This document shows, one piece after another, positions 37,301 to 50,592 of a stretch of DNA of 64,000 bases. The position numbers were made by a program, and so were the translations under genes. The DNA is from Siphonodentalium dalli (taxonomy: Eukaryota; Mollusca; Scaphopoda; Gadilida; Siphonodentaliidae), in NCBI GenBank assembly GCA_032622095.1, contig CP136067.1:179522556-179586555 (forward strand), in the 5' to 3' direction. Position 1 is the first letter of the stretch. Each line of letters begins with the position of its first letter. The notes below the pieces were generated by a model that was not told the DNA's origin, searched no databases, and worked only from the letters and a program-made list of their open reading frames with translations.

Positions 37301-38125
37301 GCATTCTGGACACAAGTTGTAACACATCTTACCCTCGCTGATCAAGTTGTGGTGACCTCGCCATAACTCTTTGGCATCTTCAATCCACATTCCACAACAG
37401 TATATTCGTCGCATCATGTAAATGCCTAATATACAGTTAGAGGAAATTTCGTAACCAACACGGTTTTTTATCAATGTTGGTAGTTCCTCATTCCCAACGT
37501 CATTCAGAGCTGGGAACTTACGTCATAATTTCTCGAACATAGCAGCCAGATGTGTCACATCGAAGTGAGTACTCACCGTGTTCTTCACCCATATAAATAA
37601 CTCAACCAAAAAAGATAGCAAAATGTGCCATGTGTCAGTTTTTGCTAGCTCACTATGAATGCCGTAACTCCCATTACGGCCGTAAATATGATAGTCGAGA
37701 AGATATAAGTGTTCAAGTGACAAATTGGTCACCATTTTTCCAGGTGGTGAAATTTGAACGCCAAAACAACCTAAAAACGAATCTCTTCGATATCTGTTAT
37801 TGGAGTATTCGTGATGAGTTAAATAGTCCGTGCATAATATAGATTGCTGATATCTTTGGAAAAAGATAGACAACACGAACGTTGAAATTTAGAGGAAATT
37901 ATGACTTATATAGGCCTACCTGGCCAACAGCTCTGCCAACAAAGAACCACTCCATTAGACTCATCGAATACATGCACGTATATATAATTTTGGTAATAAT
38001 TGGCGATACAATATTTTATCCCTACATTCTATGTCCCCAATCCCAGACTCATAGAACGTAGCCTTTATTCCCATATCATAAGATTACATGATGATACATT
38101 AGATTCCTTGTATCATGGATATGAA
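37301..38125. other. Non-coding DNA with a weak dispersed repeat
   Basis: 'gagaagatataagtgttcaa' near 37700 recurs at ~28690 and ~40970, so part is a dispersed repeat. No gene seen. Confidence 0.45.
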
Positions 38126-38570
38126 TATATATATATAAAACCCGTCGTCTCTGTGTGTGTGTGGGGGGGGGGGGGGTGTGAGTGAGGATGAGAGGGTGTG
38201 TGTGTGTGTGTATCTGTGTATAACTGAGTACTCGGTCACGCTTTTGGCGCGCTTATAACTTTTCAACCATGCGTGCAATGTAGCTCAAATTTGGACCACG
38301 GTCTATATTGTGTCGTGACTCACGGTGACTCACAAAATTTCATGCCGATTGGTCAAAGCAAACCTGAGATCTAACATGGTCCCCAAATGCAGTATTTGGA
38401 CCCAAGTAGACACTATTTCTTATGACGTTTGTCGAAATGACGTCATGTGACGTCGTACACAAACCCGCACTTGCGTTGCTATTGCATTGACGAAATTTCC
38501 ATGCGATCTACCAAAAGCGTTGTTGAAAATGGGCGCTATAAATTAATTGTCAGATCAGGTTGAGTGTGAA
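38126..38570 (+). repeat. TG/G microsatellite and Helitron-like 5' region
   Basis: Starts tatatatatataaaacccg, then (TG)n, a 14-base G run and (TG)n again, then 'cataact'-type sequence. The start resembles the 5' ends of the Helitron-like arrays, but no 3' hairpin was located. Confidence 0.4.
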
Positions 38571-38997
38571 TATAAGTAATGCGCGTTGTTTTTGTCGTGG
38601 AAGTGCATGGCGTGTAGAGTCGAGACTATAACGTTCTATACCATCGTTGGAAATGGGTGCTAAATGTTCTTTTAATATGCCACTTCCGTGTGAACATAAA
38701 CTGTAATGGATTGTGTCTTGTTATGAAAGTTGTGCATTGAGCGTGGAATCGAAGGAGTACATATACGGAAGACGGCTGAATAAAGGCTCTGTTGCGTTCC
38801 AAATGTGCATCATGCATATATGTGTGGTATATAGGGGTACATAATGTAGTTTTAGTTCTCACGCGCCTCCGATGAAAGAGAAGCCTGACCAATCCATTGC
38901 TGATATAGAAATGATAATGTGCCCATGACCGCGGATACCAGAAAGTAACGAAGAACATTTATATACCCGTCATTTTGATGGGCAATCCCCTATTATA

Positions 38998-39098
38998 TAT
39001 ATATAACTTTGGTGGAACTCGGCGACTAAAACATTATTATCAAAGTTAATGCCTCTTCTGTTCCCGCCCTGATACAAGCGGCGCCAATGTGGCGTCTA
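38998..39098 (+). repeat. Degenerate ~130-bp repeat, first monomer
   Basis: 'tttggtggaactcggcgac', 'cggcgccaatgtggcgtct'; same family as 39602-39860, 41030-42046 and 42438-42980. Confidence 0.65.
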
Positions 39099-39102
39099 TT
39101 AA

Positions 39103-39596
39103 AGGCACGTGAGGCCTTAATTGTCGAAAATATTCATATTTGTTCCAATCACCGTAAACAGAAAAACATTAAAACGCATACAGTTTCGTTCATATATACC
39201 ATGACCATCGCGTAAACAGCATGTTATAATAAAGATTTACTATATTTTACCTAAGCAAGAGCCTGATTGTGTTACAGAAGACAGCACAATGCTGCTGGCT
39301 AATCACACACAAATGGCATAAACGCTCTTTATTCGTTCCATATCAGGAATTCACCAACAAAGAACGCTCTTTATGTTTACCATCATAATATAAACAAACA
39401 CCAGAAAAGTAACTTTTTATGCTTTTGTTTACATAACAATGGTCAAAGATATGACAATAACATACTGTTTATGCGATATTTCTTATTTGTATACGGACAA
39501 AGTCTGTCTACATTTTGTTGTTCTTTCTGTTTGTGGCGGTTTTTGACGGGTGGAAATATTTTCACAGGATACCCACCGCCAAGGCCAACCGTACCT
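39103..39596 (-). mobile_element. MITE F2, copy 4
   Basis: TTAA at 39099-39102 and 39597-39600. Complete, inserted in the degenerate 130-bp array, splitting it. Confidence 0.9.
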
Positions 39597-39601
39597 TTAA
39601 A

Positions 39602-39860
39602 CCACACGATTAGAACCCCGGAATGGACGTAAATCGGGACCTGGTTTGATGGACATCTCAAGGAACCGTTCCGATCGACACACGGCCAATTTGATCATTT
39701 TTTTGTACCGCTCCCCCAACCCTGACTCACACGACCAATGAAGATGATTATGTATAAGTTTGGTGGAAATCGGCTACAAAAGCATGTAATGAATTTGTTG
39801 ACCCTCCCTTTTTGTGCCAGACACCAACAGCGTCACTTTAGAAAAAAAATAACCTGCACC
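39602..39860 (+). repeat. Degenerate ~130-bp repeat, continued
   Basis: About two monomers ('aagtttggtggaaatcggct', 'accaacagcgtcacttta'). Confidence 0.6.
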
Positions 39861-39954
39861 ATTATCTTCCTCGTAATTTTTTTTACAGTCCTCTGTTGAT
39901 TTCCATAGGACACAGGCAGACAGACATTCGCAAACATAGATACACTAACAGGGT

Positions 39955-40250
39955 TACCTGGCGTTGTCCGTTATGACGTGAAACCCTCTGCTGTGGACAT
40001 TTGGTGGGAATAGAGAATGTTCTTTGTAAAAGTGTTACACGTTTACACGTTATTGTATATCCAAATTGCATCACAAAACGTCAGCTTGTACATGGATTAT
40101 AAGTAGTAGCTCACCTTGTCAGAGTGAATATCATTTTGTTTATCGCGATTAATTCGTCCAAGCAATAAAGTATTTATTTATCTACAACTGAGCGTACGTC
40201 AGACGCTATAATTTTTAAATCGTACAGACGACGTGGTTGGAATTGACGCT
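39955..40250. repeat. Dispersed repeat, copy 2
   Basis: See 36415-36720. Follows 'cagacagacattcgcaaaca' (39917), a motif also at 41755 and 42970. Confidence 0.65.
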
Positions 40251-41029
40251 AGTTTTGTTTTTGTTAACTATTTGTATTGGGATCAAAATATGAACATTAA
40301 TTTAAGAAGACGACAATTAGGTTTTACATACAGATGCATAAGTCAACTTGGTGGATCAGACTAAGATTTTGAGGACAACTAGTTATGGTATATCCACGAA
40401 GATGTTTTAAATTAATGTCCAGGTGCTACTGTGTTCATGGTGCTTTACTGGCTAATTATTCCCAGTTATAAAGAAATGTTGCTATATGTAAACTGCATGT
40501 GCCCGACATAGCGAGATTTCAGGTTGTTTATGCTGGGCTATTAGTCTGTTTAAAAAAAAGGTAAATAGATCCTCTGTATCGGGCAGATGTACCCTTGGCA
40601 TGTGCCAGTATTGGAGAATAGTGAAGTCATATGCCACTGATTGTTTTCTTTTATCTCAGAAGAAACTATATTTGACTGCGCATTGTGACCACTATTTTTG
40701 AACAGGGCTTTTATACATTTCCATCCATCTTGACAATTTGTATCTTTTTGTGGACAATATCTTGAATGGGAAAGACTAAATTTTGTTATAATACACGAGC
40801 CATTCTAACATGTCATCCTCTGACGGTTCAAAGTCGCTCATTTTGCAAGAATATATGTATCTCTTAAATAGAATGATAAGTATACTTTTAATGCTTTCTA
40901 CTATCTGTTTTGCAAGCTCACTATATGAATACGCCGATTCCCGTCGCCATACATATATATCACAGTTGAGAAGATATAAATGTTCAAGTGACTAAACTTG
41001 GTCACAATTTGTCACAAAAACTCTTATAA
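40251..41029. other. Non-coding DNA, no gene seen
   Basis: AT-rich; no recognised feature. Confidence 0.5.
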
Positions 41030-42046
41030 CGAATTATGGAGATGACTATATATAAAATTGGTGAATATCGTCGACTAAAGCATTCTTATCAATGTTAGTG
41101 CCATCCTCTCTCCATCCCTGAACCGGACGGCACAAACTGTGTCGTCTTTAACCCACCTAATTTGATTCCTCGTATCATCGGAGAAGAACGTGCATGGATT
41201 TGGTGGAAATTAGTGCTAAGCATAGTTGTGTCAGCTTTGGTGCCCTTCCCTCCCCATTCACAACTCGAACGGCGCCACTTTTGACAAAACTAAACCACGT
41301 ACATTATAATACTGATATCATGGAGATGAGTATGCATAATTTTGGTGGAAATCGTCAACTAAACAAATTTTTATCAGATTTAGTGCCCCCCTTCTCTCAC
41401 TATAGGGCGTCTTTAAATCACACGATTATATTCCTCGTACCATGGAGAAGAATGTGGATCAATTTGGTAGGAATCGGCGATAGGGTTTTTAAAATTAATT
41501 TTGGCGCCTCTCTCCTCTACCGTGAACCCCTGACTCGAACGGCACCATATCATGGAGAAGATTATGTATAAGTTTGGTGGACATCAGCGACAAAAATATT
41601 TCTCCATTTTTGCTTCCCCTCTCCCTTTCTGCTCCTGACACCAACAGTGTCACTTTAGAAAATTTAAAAATTTAAACCCGCTACATTATCTTCCTCGTAA
41701 AAAGTTACCCGTGTTAGACCCATATAGATGGTCATCCGTGATGCTATATAGAATACAGACAGACATTCGCAAACATAGGCACCAAATGTGGCGTCTTAAA
41801 ACACATGATCTAATTACTCGTATCATTGGTGAAGAACATGTATGAATTTGGTGAAAATTAGAGCTAAATATATTTTTTATCAGTTTTGGTGACACTCATA
41901 TCGCCATTTTTGACATATTTAAAGCACACAATCAGACTCTTTATAAAGATGATTATATATAAATGTGGTGGAAATCGGCGACTAATCAAATTCGTATCAA
42001 ATTTAGTGCCACCAATATCTCACCAAACGTCGCCAATTTGGCGTAT
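41030..42046 (+). repeat. Degenerate ~130-bp tandem array
   Basis: About seven poorly conserved monomers with 'tttggtggaaatcg', 'tcaaagttagtgccac', 'gaacggcgccac', 'attcctcgtatcatggagaa'. Probably the body of old non-autonomous elements. Confidence 0.65.
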
Positions 42047-42050
42047 TTAA

Positions 42051-42433
42051 CCCTTTACCCAACAGAAGGGCCCTGTGCCAATGCATTCTCTTATATATGC
42101 GAGTCGACCACAGGTCGCCTCGCATATATAAGAGAATGCATTGGCTTAACACATTACAAATTATAAAATTGTTAAAGAATGTAAGAAAAAATGGTCAATG
42201 CATTCTTATCAATGTGCCAATGCATTCTCTTATATATGCGAGGCGACCTATGGTCGACTCGCATATATAAGAGAATGCATTGGCACAGGGCATAATTGTA
42301 ACCATCACAATGTGGTCAATGAGCCGGTTCCAATGATATCCATATTTGTATGGTTCTATTGAGACAGACCGAAGATATTTTAGGCTGTTGAAGCTTTATT
42401 TGGCCGGTTTTGGCCGGTTTGTTGGGTAAATGG
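42051..42433 (-). mobile_element. MITE F4, copy 1 (twin palindrome)
   Basis: TTAA at 42047-42050 and 42434-42437. Reverse orientation to the copies at 58-62 kb. Two 67-bp palindromes (~42075-42143 and ~42218-42284). The unique 'gaccgaagatattttaggct' side lies at the right. Confidence 0.88.
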
Positions 42434-42437
42434 TTAA

Positions 42438-42980
42438 ACCACACGATTAGATTCCTCGTGTCACAGAGAAGAATATGCATCAATTTGGTGAGCCTCCATA
42501 CACAACTGACTTTAACGGCTCATTTTAAACCACACACTTAGACTATTGATATCACGAAGATGATTGTGTGTCGGTAATCAGCGACTAGACAAATTCTTAT
42601 CACAGTTATTGCCCCTACCATCTCTCACCCAGACGTGTATCAATTTGATAGAAATTGGCGCTAAAAATATGTTTATCAATTTTTTTGCCCCTCTCCCCTT
42701 CCGTGCACTCCGGAACGGCGCCACATTTGACATCTTTACACCATACCATTAGATTCCTCATATCATGGAGATGAATGTGTATAAGTTTTGTGGAAATCGC
42801 CGACACGTGCTTCTGCCGCTCCCCCTGTTCTGCCCTGACAACAACAGCGTCATTTTTAGAGAATTCTAACCCGCACCATTATCTTCATCGTAAAAAGTTA
42901 CCCCTGTTAGAACCCTTTGGTGCCCTCTAGATGGTTCCCAGTACATTTTTTATTGAATACAGACATACATACAGACATTC
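42438..42980 (+). repeat. Degenerate ~130-bp array, continued
   Basis: Same monomer family resumes directly after the F4 insertion. Confidence 0.6.
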
Positions 42981-44200
42981 GAAATATAGATATAGATCAT
43001 GGCGATGAGATGAGCGTGGCGACGCGGAATCGCCATTCTTTCGAGATGCAATTTTAGGTTACACTGGTGTAAATGTTTTCCATAGGACTCAGTGCTAACG
43101 TTTTAGCGTATACTGTTGGCAATATAAATTTTGGGTCCACAATTTTCTTTAAATCTGAAAAATTGACATTTGGGGAAACTAGAAAAATTACGCCCGTCTA
43201 GCAGGGAATTCGCCTTTATATCTTGTGTTTTCGTAACTAGTGTCAGAACCGCACTAAAAAATATTTTAGACCACACTAAAAAATTCAAACTTCACTACAA
43301 ATGGTTAATTCCTGTGCCAATGGCTATTTTACCTATGGGAAATCATAGGGAAGAGGTGTGATGAATGTTTTTATTCAACAAGGACACAAGGCTATTGACC
43401 AATCAGGGCCCAGTGTCTATTTTATTCTCTCCTATATATTCCTCCCACATCCGCTAGATGTCACTCCGAACCCCATTTACACCAGTATAACCTAAATGTC
43501 GTCATATTTTAGAGTAATCTATCTTCTACGAATTTTCCCAACTCACATAAGAGATTTATAATTAATTATAAGTCACCCCTAATTTTGATGCAAAATCAAA
43601 GAAATTAAACCAGTGCGCCAGTCTATGCTGGCAGCATGTAAAATAATAGTATTGCCATTAGAAGCCTATATATTTTATGTAACTTTAAACTCGGAAAATG
43701 AGTTCAGATCGCGTATAAAAGATGCTTGCGGAATTTTTTTTTCGCAGAGACAGTGACGTGCGAACATATTTCTGGAATCTTTCTTCGAAGTTCAAAACAT
43801 TTCCGATAGACGCAGACGCATATAAATCATTTCCATCCAAACACTCCAGAGCATGGTTTTATTGAGACACAAGTTTACTGAGAAATGTGTATGTGGAAAC
43901 ATGGATTATTAAAATGCGTCACTAATTAACTGGGAAAACAAGCTTTCTCTTTCTCAACCCAATTGCCATGTTGATGATGTGCATCTCTGCATAGGTGACA
44001 TTTGTCCTTTTCGTCTTTTATGTTCCAGAAGACTGTATATCAGTCGCTAAGGGCATGTGCACATCGACACATTGTTAATCAAAGACTAGCCAATGACCGC
44101 GTGTATTTTAGTTGTGTCGACATTTAAAATTGACATACATATACCTTACATCCCAAGTGATCGCAGCATATGCGCTGGACCAATGTGCTACCCTAAAATC
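42981..44200. other. Non-coding DNA, no gene seen
   Basis: No supported gene or repeat. Includes short open frames without recognisable features. Confidence 0.5.
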
Positions 44201-47200
44201 CCTGTCACACTCAGGCCGGCGCTTGCACTGCGCTGCAAAAGTACCAAAATATGAGTAACACGCAGGAGGAGCGCCGAAAACTGTCCAAAATTGTCAAACT
44301 TTTAAAACAAAGTATGCTCCTATTGCGTTCCTACTTTGTCAAGTCTCACGCTCTTATTGCGTTCAAGTCGCTGTCATTGTGATGCTAGTACGTTCTCAAT
44401 ACGTTTGCAAAACGCTCTCTTCGCGGGCGCGGAGAGTATAAATAGCGTCTCCTGCGTTCTCCAGACATAGTCAGTTTTTAGTTTGTGTGGAATATACCCA
44501 ACAATCCGCAATAGATTAGCTGTCCGATTAAATCACTGTCACACTCCGCTGCGATCAGGCCGGGGCTTGCATTGCGCTGTAAAATTATCAAAGCGCCGTG
44601 CAAACCGATTGGTGACGCAGTAACGTCGCAGTTGACACTGGCTAGGATGGGACGGGACGTGTGCGCCAGAGCGCCGCGTTTGTTTTGTGCATGCACAAAA
44701 CAAGCGCAGAGGTTCGGCGTTCTGACCATGCGCAGTACCGTCGCCACGACAGCGCAACGCGAACGACATGAGCGCCCCGTTGACGTAGCAAGGACGGATA
44801 CAAGCTACTCGTGGTCGCAGCAAGAACTCCTCTGCAACTGCAGTAAGCTTACTACGCCTTGGCCAGAACGCCTAGACTCTGCGCTTTGTTTGTGCATGCA
44901 CAAAACAAGCGCGGCGCTCTGACAGCGCAACGCGAACGACATGAGCGCCCCGTTGACGTAGCAGCGGCGCTCTGTTGCCTATGGGCGACCATGGAGACCC
45001 TCGCCCGTCGTAGCCAGTGTCCACTGCGTCACCAATCGGTTCGTGGAGACCTTAGTGCGTTTAGGTGTGCGCTTTGATACTTTTGCAGCGCTATGCAAGC
45101 GCCGACCTGAGTGTGACAGGGGCTTAAATTGTAAATCTTTGTAGAAAATAAGTGGGAAGTTCTAAAAGGTTAGAACTGCCAAAGTCCTGTCACGGCAAAA
45201 CGTAAATAGTCAGTTAGTTGGGGACTGTCACGACAGTCTCTCCTTACGGCTTGGCAAAGCCAAATGTTTGTAACTGGTGACCGACAGATGCCATGACGAC
45301 CATACCCTATTCGTGTGTTGTTTGCAGGTAGAGTGTAGTGTTTCCTTTGAGCGCTTAGGAAAACAGGGTCGTGGCAGGAACACAAGAATAAAATCCAATT
45401 AACAATCCGCTTTGGGTGATTTGTCGGCCAACGTGTCGGGAATGAGATCATTTTTATGGCGTGCAGTCGACTGACCTCGCGGCTAGTTGGTATCGCCGGT
45501 TGCGCGTTAAGCCCCTGTCACACTCAGGCTGGCGCTCTTATTGCGCTGCAAAAGTATCAAAGCGCCCACCTAAACGCACTAAGGTCTCCAAGAACCGATT
45601 GATGACGCAGTGGACACTGGCTACAACGGGCGCGGATCTCCATGGTCGCCCATAGGTGCCAGAGCGCCGCGCTTGTTTTATGCATGCACAAAACAAGCGC
45701 AGAGGCTTGGCGTTCTGACCAGGACGTAGTACTGTCGCCGTGACAGCGCAAAGCAAAGCGCCAAGCGAGCGACGTGCGCGTTATGTGGACGTAGCACAAG
45801 CGCATATTAGCTTCTCGTGGTCGCAGCAAGGAATTAATCTTGTCTTTTGCGACTACAGTAAGCTTAATCAAATTCTCACTACGTGCCTTTCCCGTCCTTA
45901 ATACGCTCAATGAGGCTCTGTCCAAAACTTATTGCGCTCTTTCTGCGCTGTCATGGGGTGTTATGGACTGGTTCCCGCTCATATAACGTCCACATTGTGC
46001 TGCCACTGCGACTCTGGCGCTCGCTTTACGCCCAAGCGTTATACATGGCGTTCTTCCGGCGTTTACAGCAGGTTTACAGTACGATCCCACTTCGATATGC
46101 GGTCTGCTCACACCAACTGTTGTATTGCGTGTGTCTTTGGTAGGTATCTGTTATGTCTGAATTATATAGTTGTATTGCGTGTGTCTTTGGTAGGTATCTG
46201 TTATGTCTGAATTATATATTTGTATTGTGTGTGTCTTTGGTAGGTATCTGTTATGTCTGAATTATATAGTTGTATTGCGTGTGTCTTTGGTAGATATATG
46301 TTATGTCTGAATTATATAGTTGTATTGCGTGTGTCTTTGCGATCAGGCTGGCGTTTGGTTTGAGTTGAAAAAGTATCAAAATACGAGTAACGCACAGTGG
46401 AAGCGCGGAAAATTGTCAGAAATTTTCAATCTGTTAAAACAAGAGAACCAATGTCAGAAATGGTAACGCGCTCAAGATCATATATTATAAACCCAAGAAT
46501 GTAATTGTAGAATATAAAATATATTGGTTTTGCGAATGACCAACTCAGAATTCCGTTAAATAACAATAACAACCAGCACCTAATTAACGAACCGGTGCCG
46601 ACTCGACCGATTCCGACCACAAACCCCAGTGGGCTGCAGAAATTTATTTTATTTGTAATTGACATATAGTTTATCACAAACCAAAAATCAACATTAATCA
46701 ACGTTGATTAACACAATAAACGAAAGTGAATTTCCCCAACTACATGCACCTTATACGGGACTCGGCCTCCAGCTTGCAGTTTGACTTTTAATCATCCCAA
46801 AAATTCCCATTCTATAAATAAAACTAATAAAATACCCATTGATAATGTCAGCCTGCACGCGAAACGAGAAACTCCCCACCAGTTATACATGCGGCGCGCA
46901 TGACAAGCTATGCTCCTATCCCGCTTATCACGTTTTCGTCGCGCTCTTTGTACGACCCATTGCGTTCCTGCTTTGTCACGTCAATTTTCACGCTCTCGCG
47001 CGCTCTCACCGCGTTTCCTCCACGCCGTAAACGCTCTTAATGCGTTTAAGTCGTTGTCATTGCGTTGTTAGTACGCTTTGCGTTGTCATGGCGACGGTAC
47101 TACGCCTGGTCAGAACGCCGAACCTCTGCGCTTGTTTTGTGCATGCACAAAACAAGCGCGGCGCTCTGGCGCTCTGGGGCGATCACGGAGACTCTCTCCC

Positions 47201-47663
47201 GTCCTAGCCAGTGTCAACTGCGTCACCAATACGTTCTTGGATACCTTACTGCGCTTTGCTTGGCGCTTTGATTATTTTTCAGCGCAATGCAAGCGCCGGC
47301 CTGATCGCAGCGGAGTGTGACAGTAGTTTAATCGGACAGCTAATCTATTGCGGAGTGTTGGGTATTTTCCCCACAACATAAAAACTTACTATGACCGGAG
47401 AACGCAGGAGGCGCTATCTATACTCTCCGCGCCCGCGCAGAGAACGTTTTGCGAACTTATTGTGAACGTACTAGCATCACAATGACAGCGACTTGAACGC
47501 ACTAAGAGCGTGAGACTTGACAAAGTAGGAACGCAATAGGAGCATACTTTGTTTTAAAAGTTTGACAATTTTCGACAGTTTTCGGCGCTCCTCCTGCGTG
47601 TTACTCATATGCTGGTACTTTTGCAGCGCAGTGAGAGCGCCGGCCTGAGTGTGACAGGGGTTG
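44201..47663. mobile_element. 3.46-kb inverted-repeat complex, family F8
   Basis: Two ~600-bp arms (44201-~44790 and ~47055-47663) are inverted and highly similar, each starting CCCTGTCACACTCAGGCCGG. Additional termini of the same family lie inside: ends at ~45125 (gagtgtgacaggggc|TTAA), ~45512 (TTAA|gcccctgtcacactc), ~44529 and ~47333, some abutting TTAA. The palindrome cttgttttgtgcatgcacaa recurs at ~44685, ~44886, ~45670 and ~47132. GC-rich with many GCGC words. No transposase ORF; the many 60-120-codon frames are by-products. Confidence 0.75.
46119..46340. repeat. 50-bp tandem repeat, ~4.5 copies
   Basis: Unit ttgtattgcgtgtgtctttg + gtaggtatctgttatgtctg + aattatatag, inside the F8 complex. 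Confidence 0.95.
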
Positions 47664-49859
47664 TACATAAATTTGTGGTAGCGGTGGGATATATTGATTG
47701 TAATTTAATGGGAATAATATTCTAATTTGGAAGGAAATGTTGAAAATTAGTAGTTTAAATTTAATTTGACAGCTCTGATGTTTGTGTTAGGCAAGCGTTC
47801 TGTATATGGGCTTATTTGGTTACCAATGAGCGTCGTCCTCACATGGTTTCTAACAAGTAACACTATTTGTAGATCTGGTATATCAACCATGAAAATACCG
47901 TCTGAAATTCCGGTAGGTATTGTGTTATTTGGAGATTTACATGAAGCTTCTCAAACTTATGTATAGTGCGCATATTTGGGTCTGAACTTTGTCGAATTTA
48001 CAATGTGTGGTAATGTTTTGATTGCGGTGTTTTGTGTTGAAGAACTGCATGAAATAATTAGTCATTGTGACATCGCTGGTTACGATTACAACATTTTCCA
48101 GCCTCACTAACCATCCAATTTCAAAATGTTTTTTGCTGAAATTTTAATAATCTGTTGTCAATTATTAAGTATGTCAGATATAAATATTACCAGTGCAACC
48201 GATGTAAGGGAAATCTTGTCTATCAGTCGTGCCAAAGTTGTACAGACATATCCCAAATAATCTCTACATTGGATGACTTGGCTCCATTACAAAACATTCC
48301 AGGCTCTATTATGAGCTGGATATGTTAAAAAGTTGCTATTATGCAACGATTTCTTCCGAGCAGCATGAACTAAAAGTGTGAAAGTCCATGATAACAAAGC
48401 CTCTGGACAGCTTAGTGATTCACGATTCCATTGGTGTGTAGGAGGGTTGAAAAATAGGATTTTCAGAATATAATACATATCTGTCAGTTTGGCCTATGTT
48501 ATTCATGAGAGAACCATTATGCTGGTTTAATTATTTTATAAAGGTACCATAGTATACAAAATGGGTTAATGGTTGAATACGAAGTATGTGTTTGGTATCT
48601 GATATGGGCCTGCTCTGTATGGCACTCCACCGGAAAAGAGCCTGATTTCGCTCCCATGAAAACAGTCGTCAGCACTTCCAAGAAAAAAAATCTAAATTGA
48701 TGCGATAACTCTTCTTTATTTTTTAATATATCTCACACATATCTAGGTTCTATCAGCTCATAAGGTGATTATAGACTGACATTCACTCTGACATGGTTAG
48801 CTATGGGGCCAATTGCGGCGAAAAAATGGTTAAATTGAGGAATCTGCATAGTCAGTCCAAGGGGTGTTTCAATTTGTGATGTGACAATTCGGTGAAAATA
48901 CAGACAGTTAAATGCTCCGATCATTTCTGTATCTTGTAACCAAGCATTCATGGGCTGTTTATCAATGACCATGGCGCAACAGAAGGTTGTAGTATAGTAC
49001 CCCATCAAACTGGTGACAATGACCAGCAATCGTGTATTGCTACCTAATCACTACATGCTATTCAATGGTGAGCGGTACCCTCAATCCCCAACTATGGAGA
49101 ACATGATCACGCAACTTGCATATTATGTGGCTAGACCACAGAATATCAAATCGCATCCCTCTTTCACCAGAATTATCACATAAGGTCAGAAACTCCCAAA
49201 TAAAAATCCTGGGTTTGGAATTAACAGAAAGTCTTATAAAAATCCTGGGTTTGGAATTTACAGAAAGTCTTATCAAAAGACTTCAACACCCTACCCAGGG
49301 CATAACATGGATGAACAAGGTGACTTGTTTCGGATGCGTGTACCTAACGTGTATCATCAGCCAACTATACAATGAATCTCAATCAGAAATCAAGTCCCCA
49401 GCAAAAAAAAAACAACATATAATTTAAATGGAAACCAACATCTGACTACCCACCGATATTGCAATCCCCAATGCAATATTCTTGACAGTCATGCCATCTA
49501 CCTATGATGGTGCCATCTAATACAGCGTTACTTTGACGCTTGCGCAAGATTTAACAATTGGTATGTCGAGGAAAAGGGTCCTTATCTCGCCAAATCACTT
49601 AAAGTTCAGACACAAGATGTCCAGGCATATATTCCCATAGGAATGGAGCGAGATTTCCAAACACTTGTGAGTGCAGTCGAAGATAGATTTGCGACGACAC
49701 ATCAAAGATCTCAAAATGATCTTATATTCTCAAATTAAATGTATAATCATAAAATTACACCAAAATACTCCTGTCATTGATTATATTTATGCATATTCTT
49801 CATAACTGCACTTGATTCATATGTAAATCATTGATTCATCAACTTCTCGCAAGAGTAAA
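47664..49859. other. Non-coding DNA with possible coding relics
   Basis: On the minus strand, ~48660-48360 reads for ~100 codons with one stop ('NQALFRWSAIQSRPISDTKH...'), and 49029-48769 is an 86-codon frame ending 'IPQFNHFFAAIGPIANHVRV'. They read like decayed coding DNA, but I cannot name a family. A 36-bp tandem duplication lies at 49200-49271. Confidence 0.35.
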
Positions 49860-50592
49860 ATCCAAAATGGCCTCTGGCAGCCATGTTTTTCTACGAATTT
49901 CGAACAAAAAATCGATGGCTCCCATCTAGATTTCACCATGAAGATCCATATAATGTTTGGTGATGATCGGATGAGGGATGTGGTTTGTAGTGTGTACCAA
50001 ATTAATGGATTTAGTCTTTTACCGAATTTCGTGAAAAATCAACGGCTCCATCTAGAGGTCACCCCGAAAACCCGTACAGAGTTTGGTGATTATCGGATGA
50101 GGGATGTGGTCTGTAGGGTGTGCCAAAGGATTTAGTCATGGAAAGGGCAAAATCCAAGATGGCTGACAGCGACCACGTTTTTCATCGAAAATCGCTAATA
50201 TTTTATAGCTCCCATCTAGAGGTGATCCTAAAAGTATCTATAAATTTTCAAAAATTTCTCAAATAAATACGGGAGCCATCGATTTATTTTCCGAAATTCG
50301 TTGAAAAACTTGGCCGCCGGCAGGTGTTTGAATTTCAAATTTGAATCCATTGGGATTCAAATTTGAAATTCAAACACCTGCCGGCGGCCAAGTTTTTCAA
50401 CGAATTTCGGAAAATAAATCGATGGCTCCCATCTAGAGGTCACTCCGAATATCCATTTGGTGGTGATAGGATGAGGGATGCGGTCTATAGGCTGAGCCAA
50501 AAGACATTATTGACGGACGGACGCACGTACGGACGGACGGACGACGGACACCACGGCAATAGCTCAAACTTTACAAAGTAAAGTTGAGCTAA
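49860..50592 (+). mobile_element. Helitron-like element with 'tagaggtcaccccgaa' repeats
   Basis: About four diverged ~130-bp monomers, then a (GACG)n microsatellite (~50512-50540), then hairpin ACTTTACAAAGTAAAGT followed by tgagCTAA, a hairpin-plus-CTRR ending typical of Helitrons. 5' end not defined. Contains the perfect palindrome. Confidence 0.6.
50271..50430. repeat. Perfect 160-bp palindrome
   Basis: 78-bp arms with no mismatch that I can find (gggagccatcgatttatttt ... aaaataaatcgatggctccc) around a 4-bp spacer (attg). The arm is part of the repeat monomer. Confidence 0.95.

Noticed and set aside
44478-47320. Cluster of 60-120-codon ORFs on both strands
   Set aside because: They sit in the inverted-repeat arms and mirror each other; GC-rich DNA has few stops.
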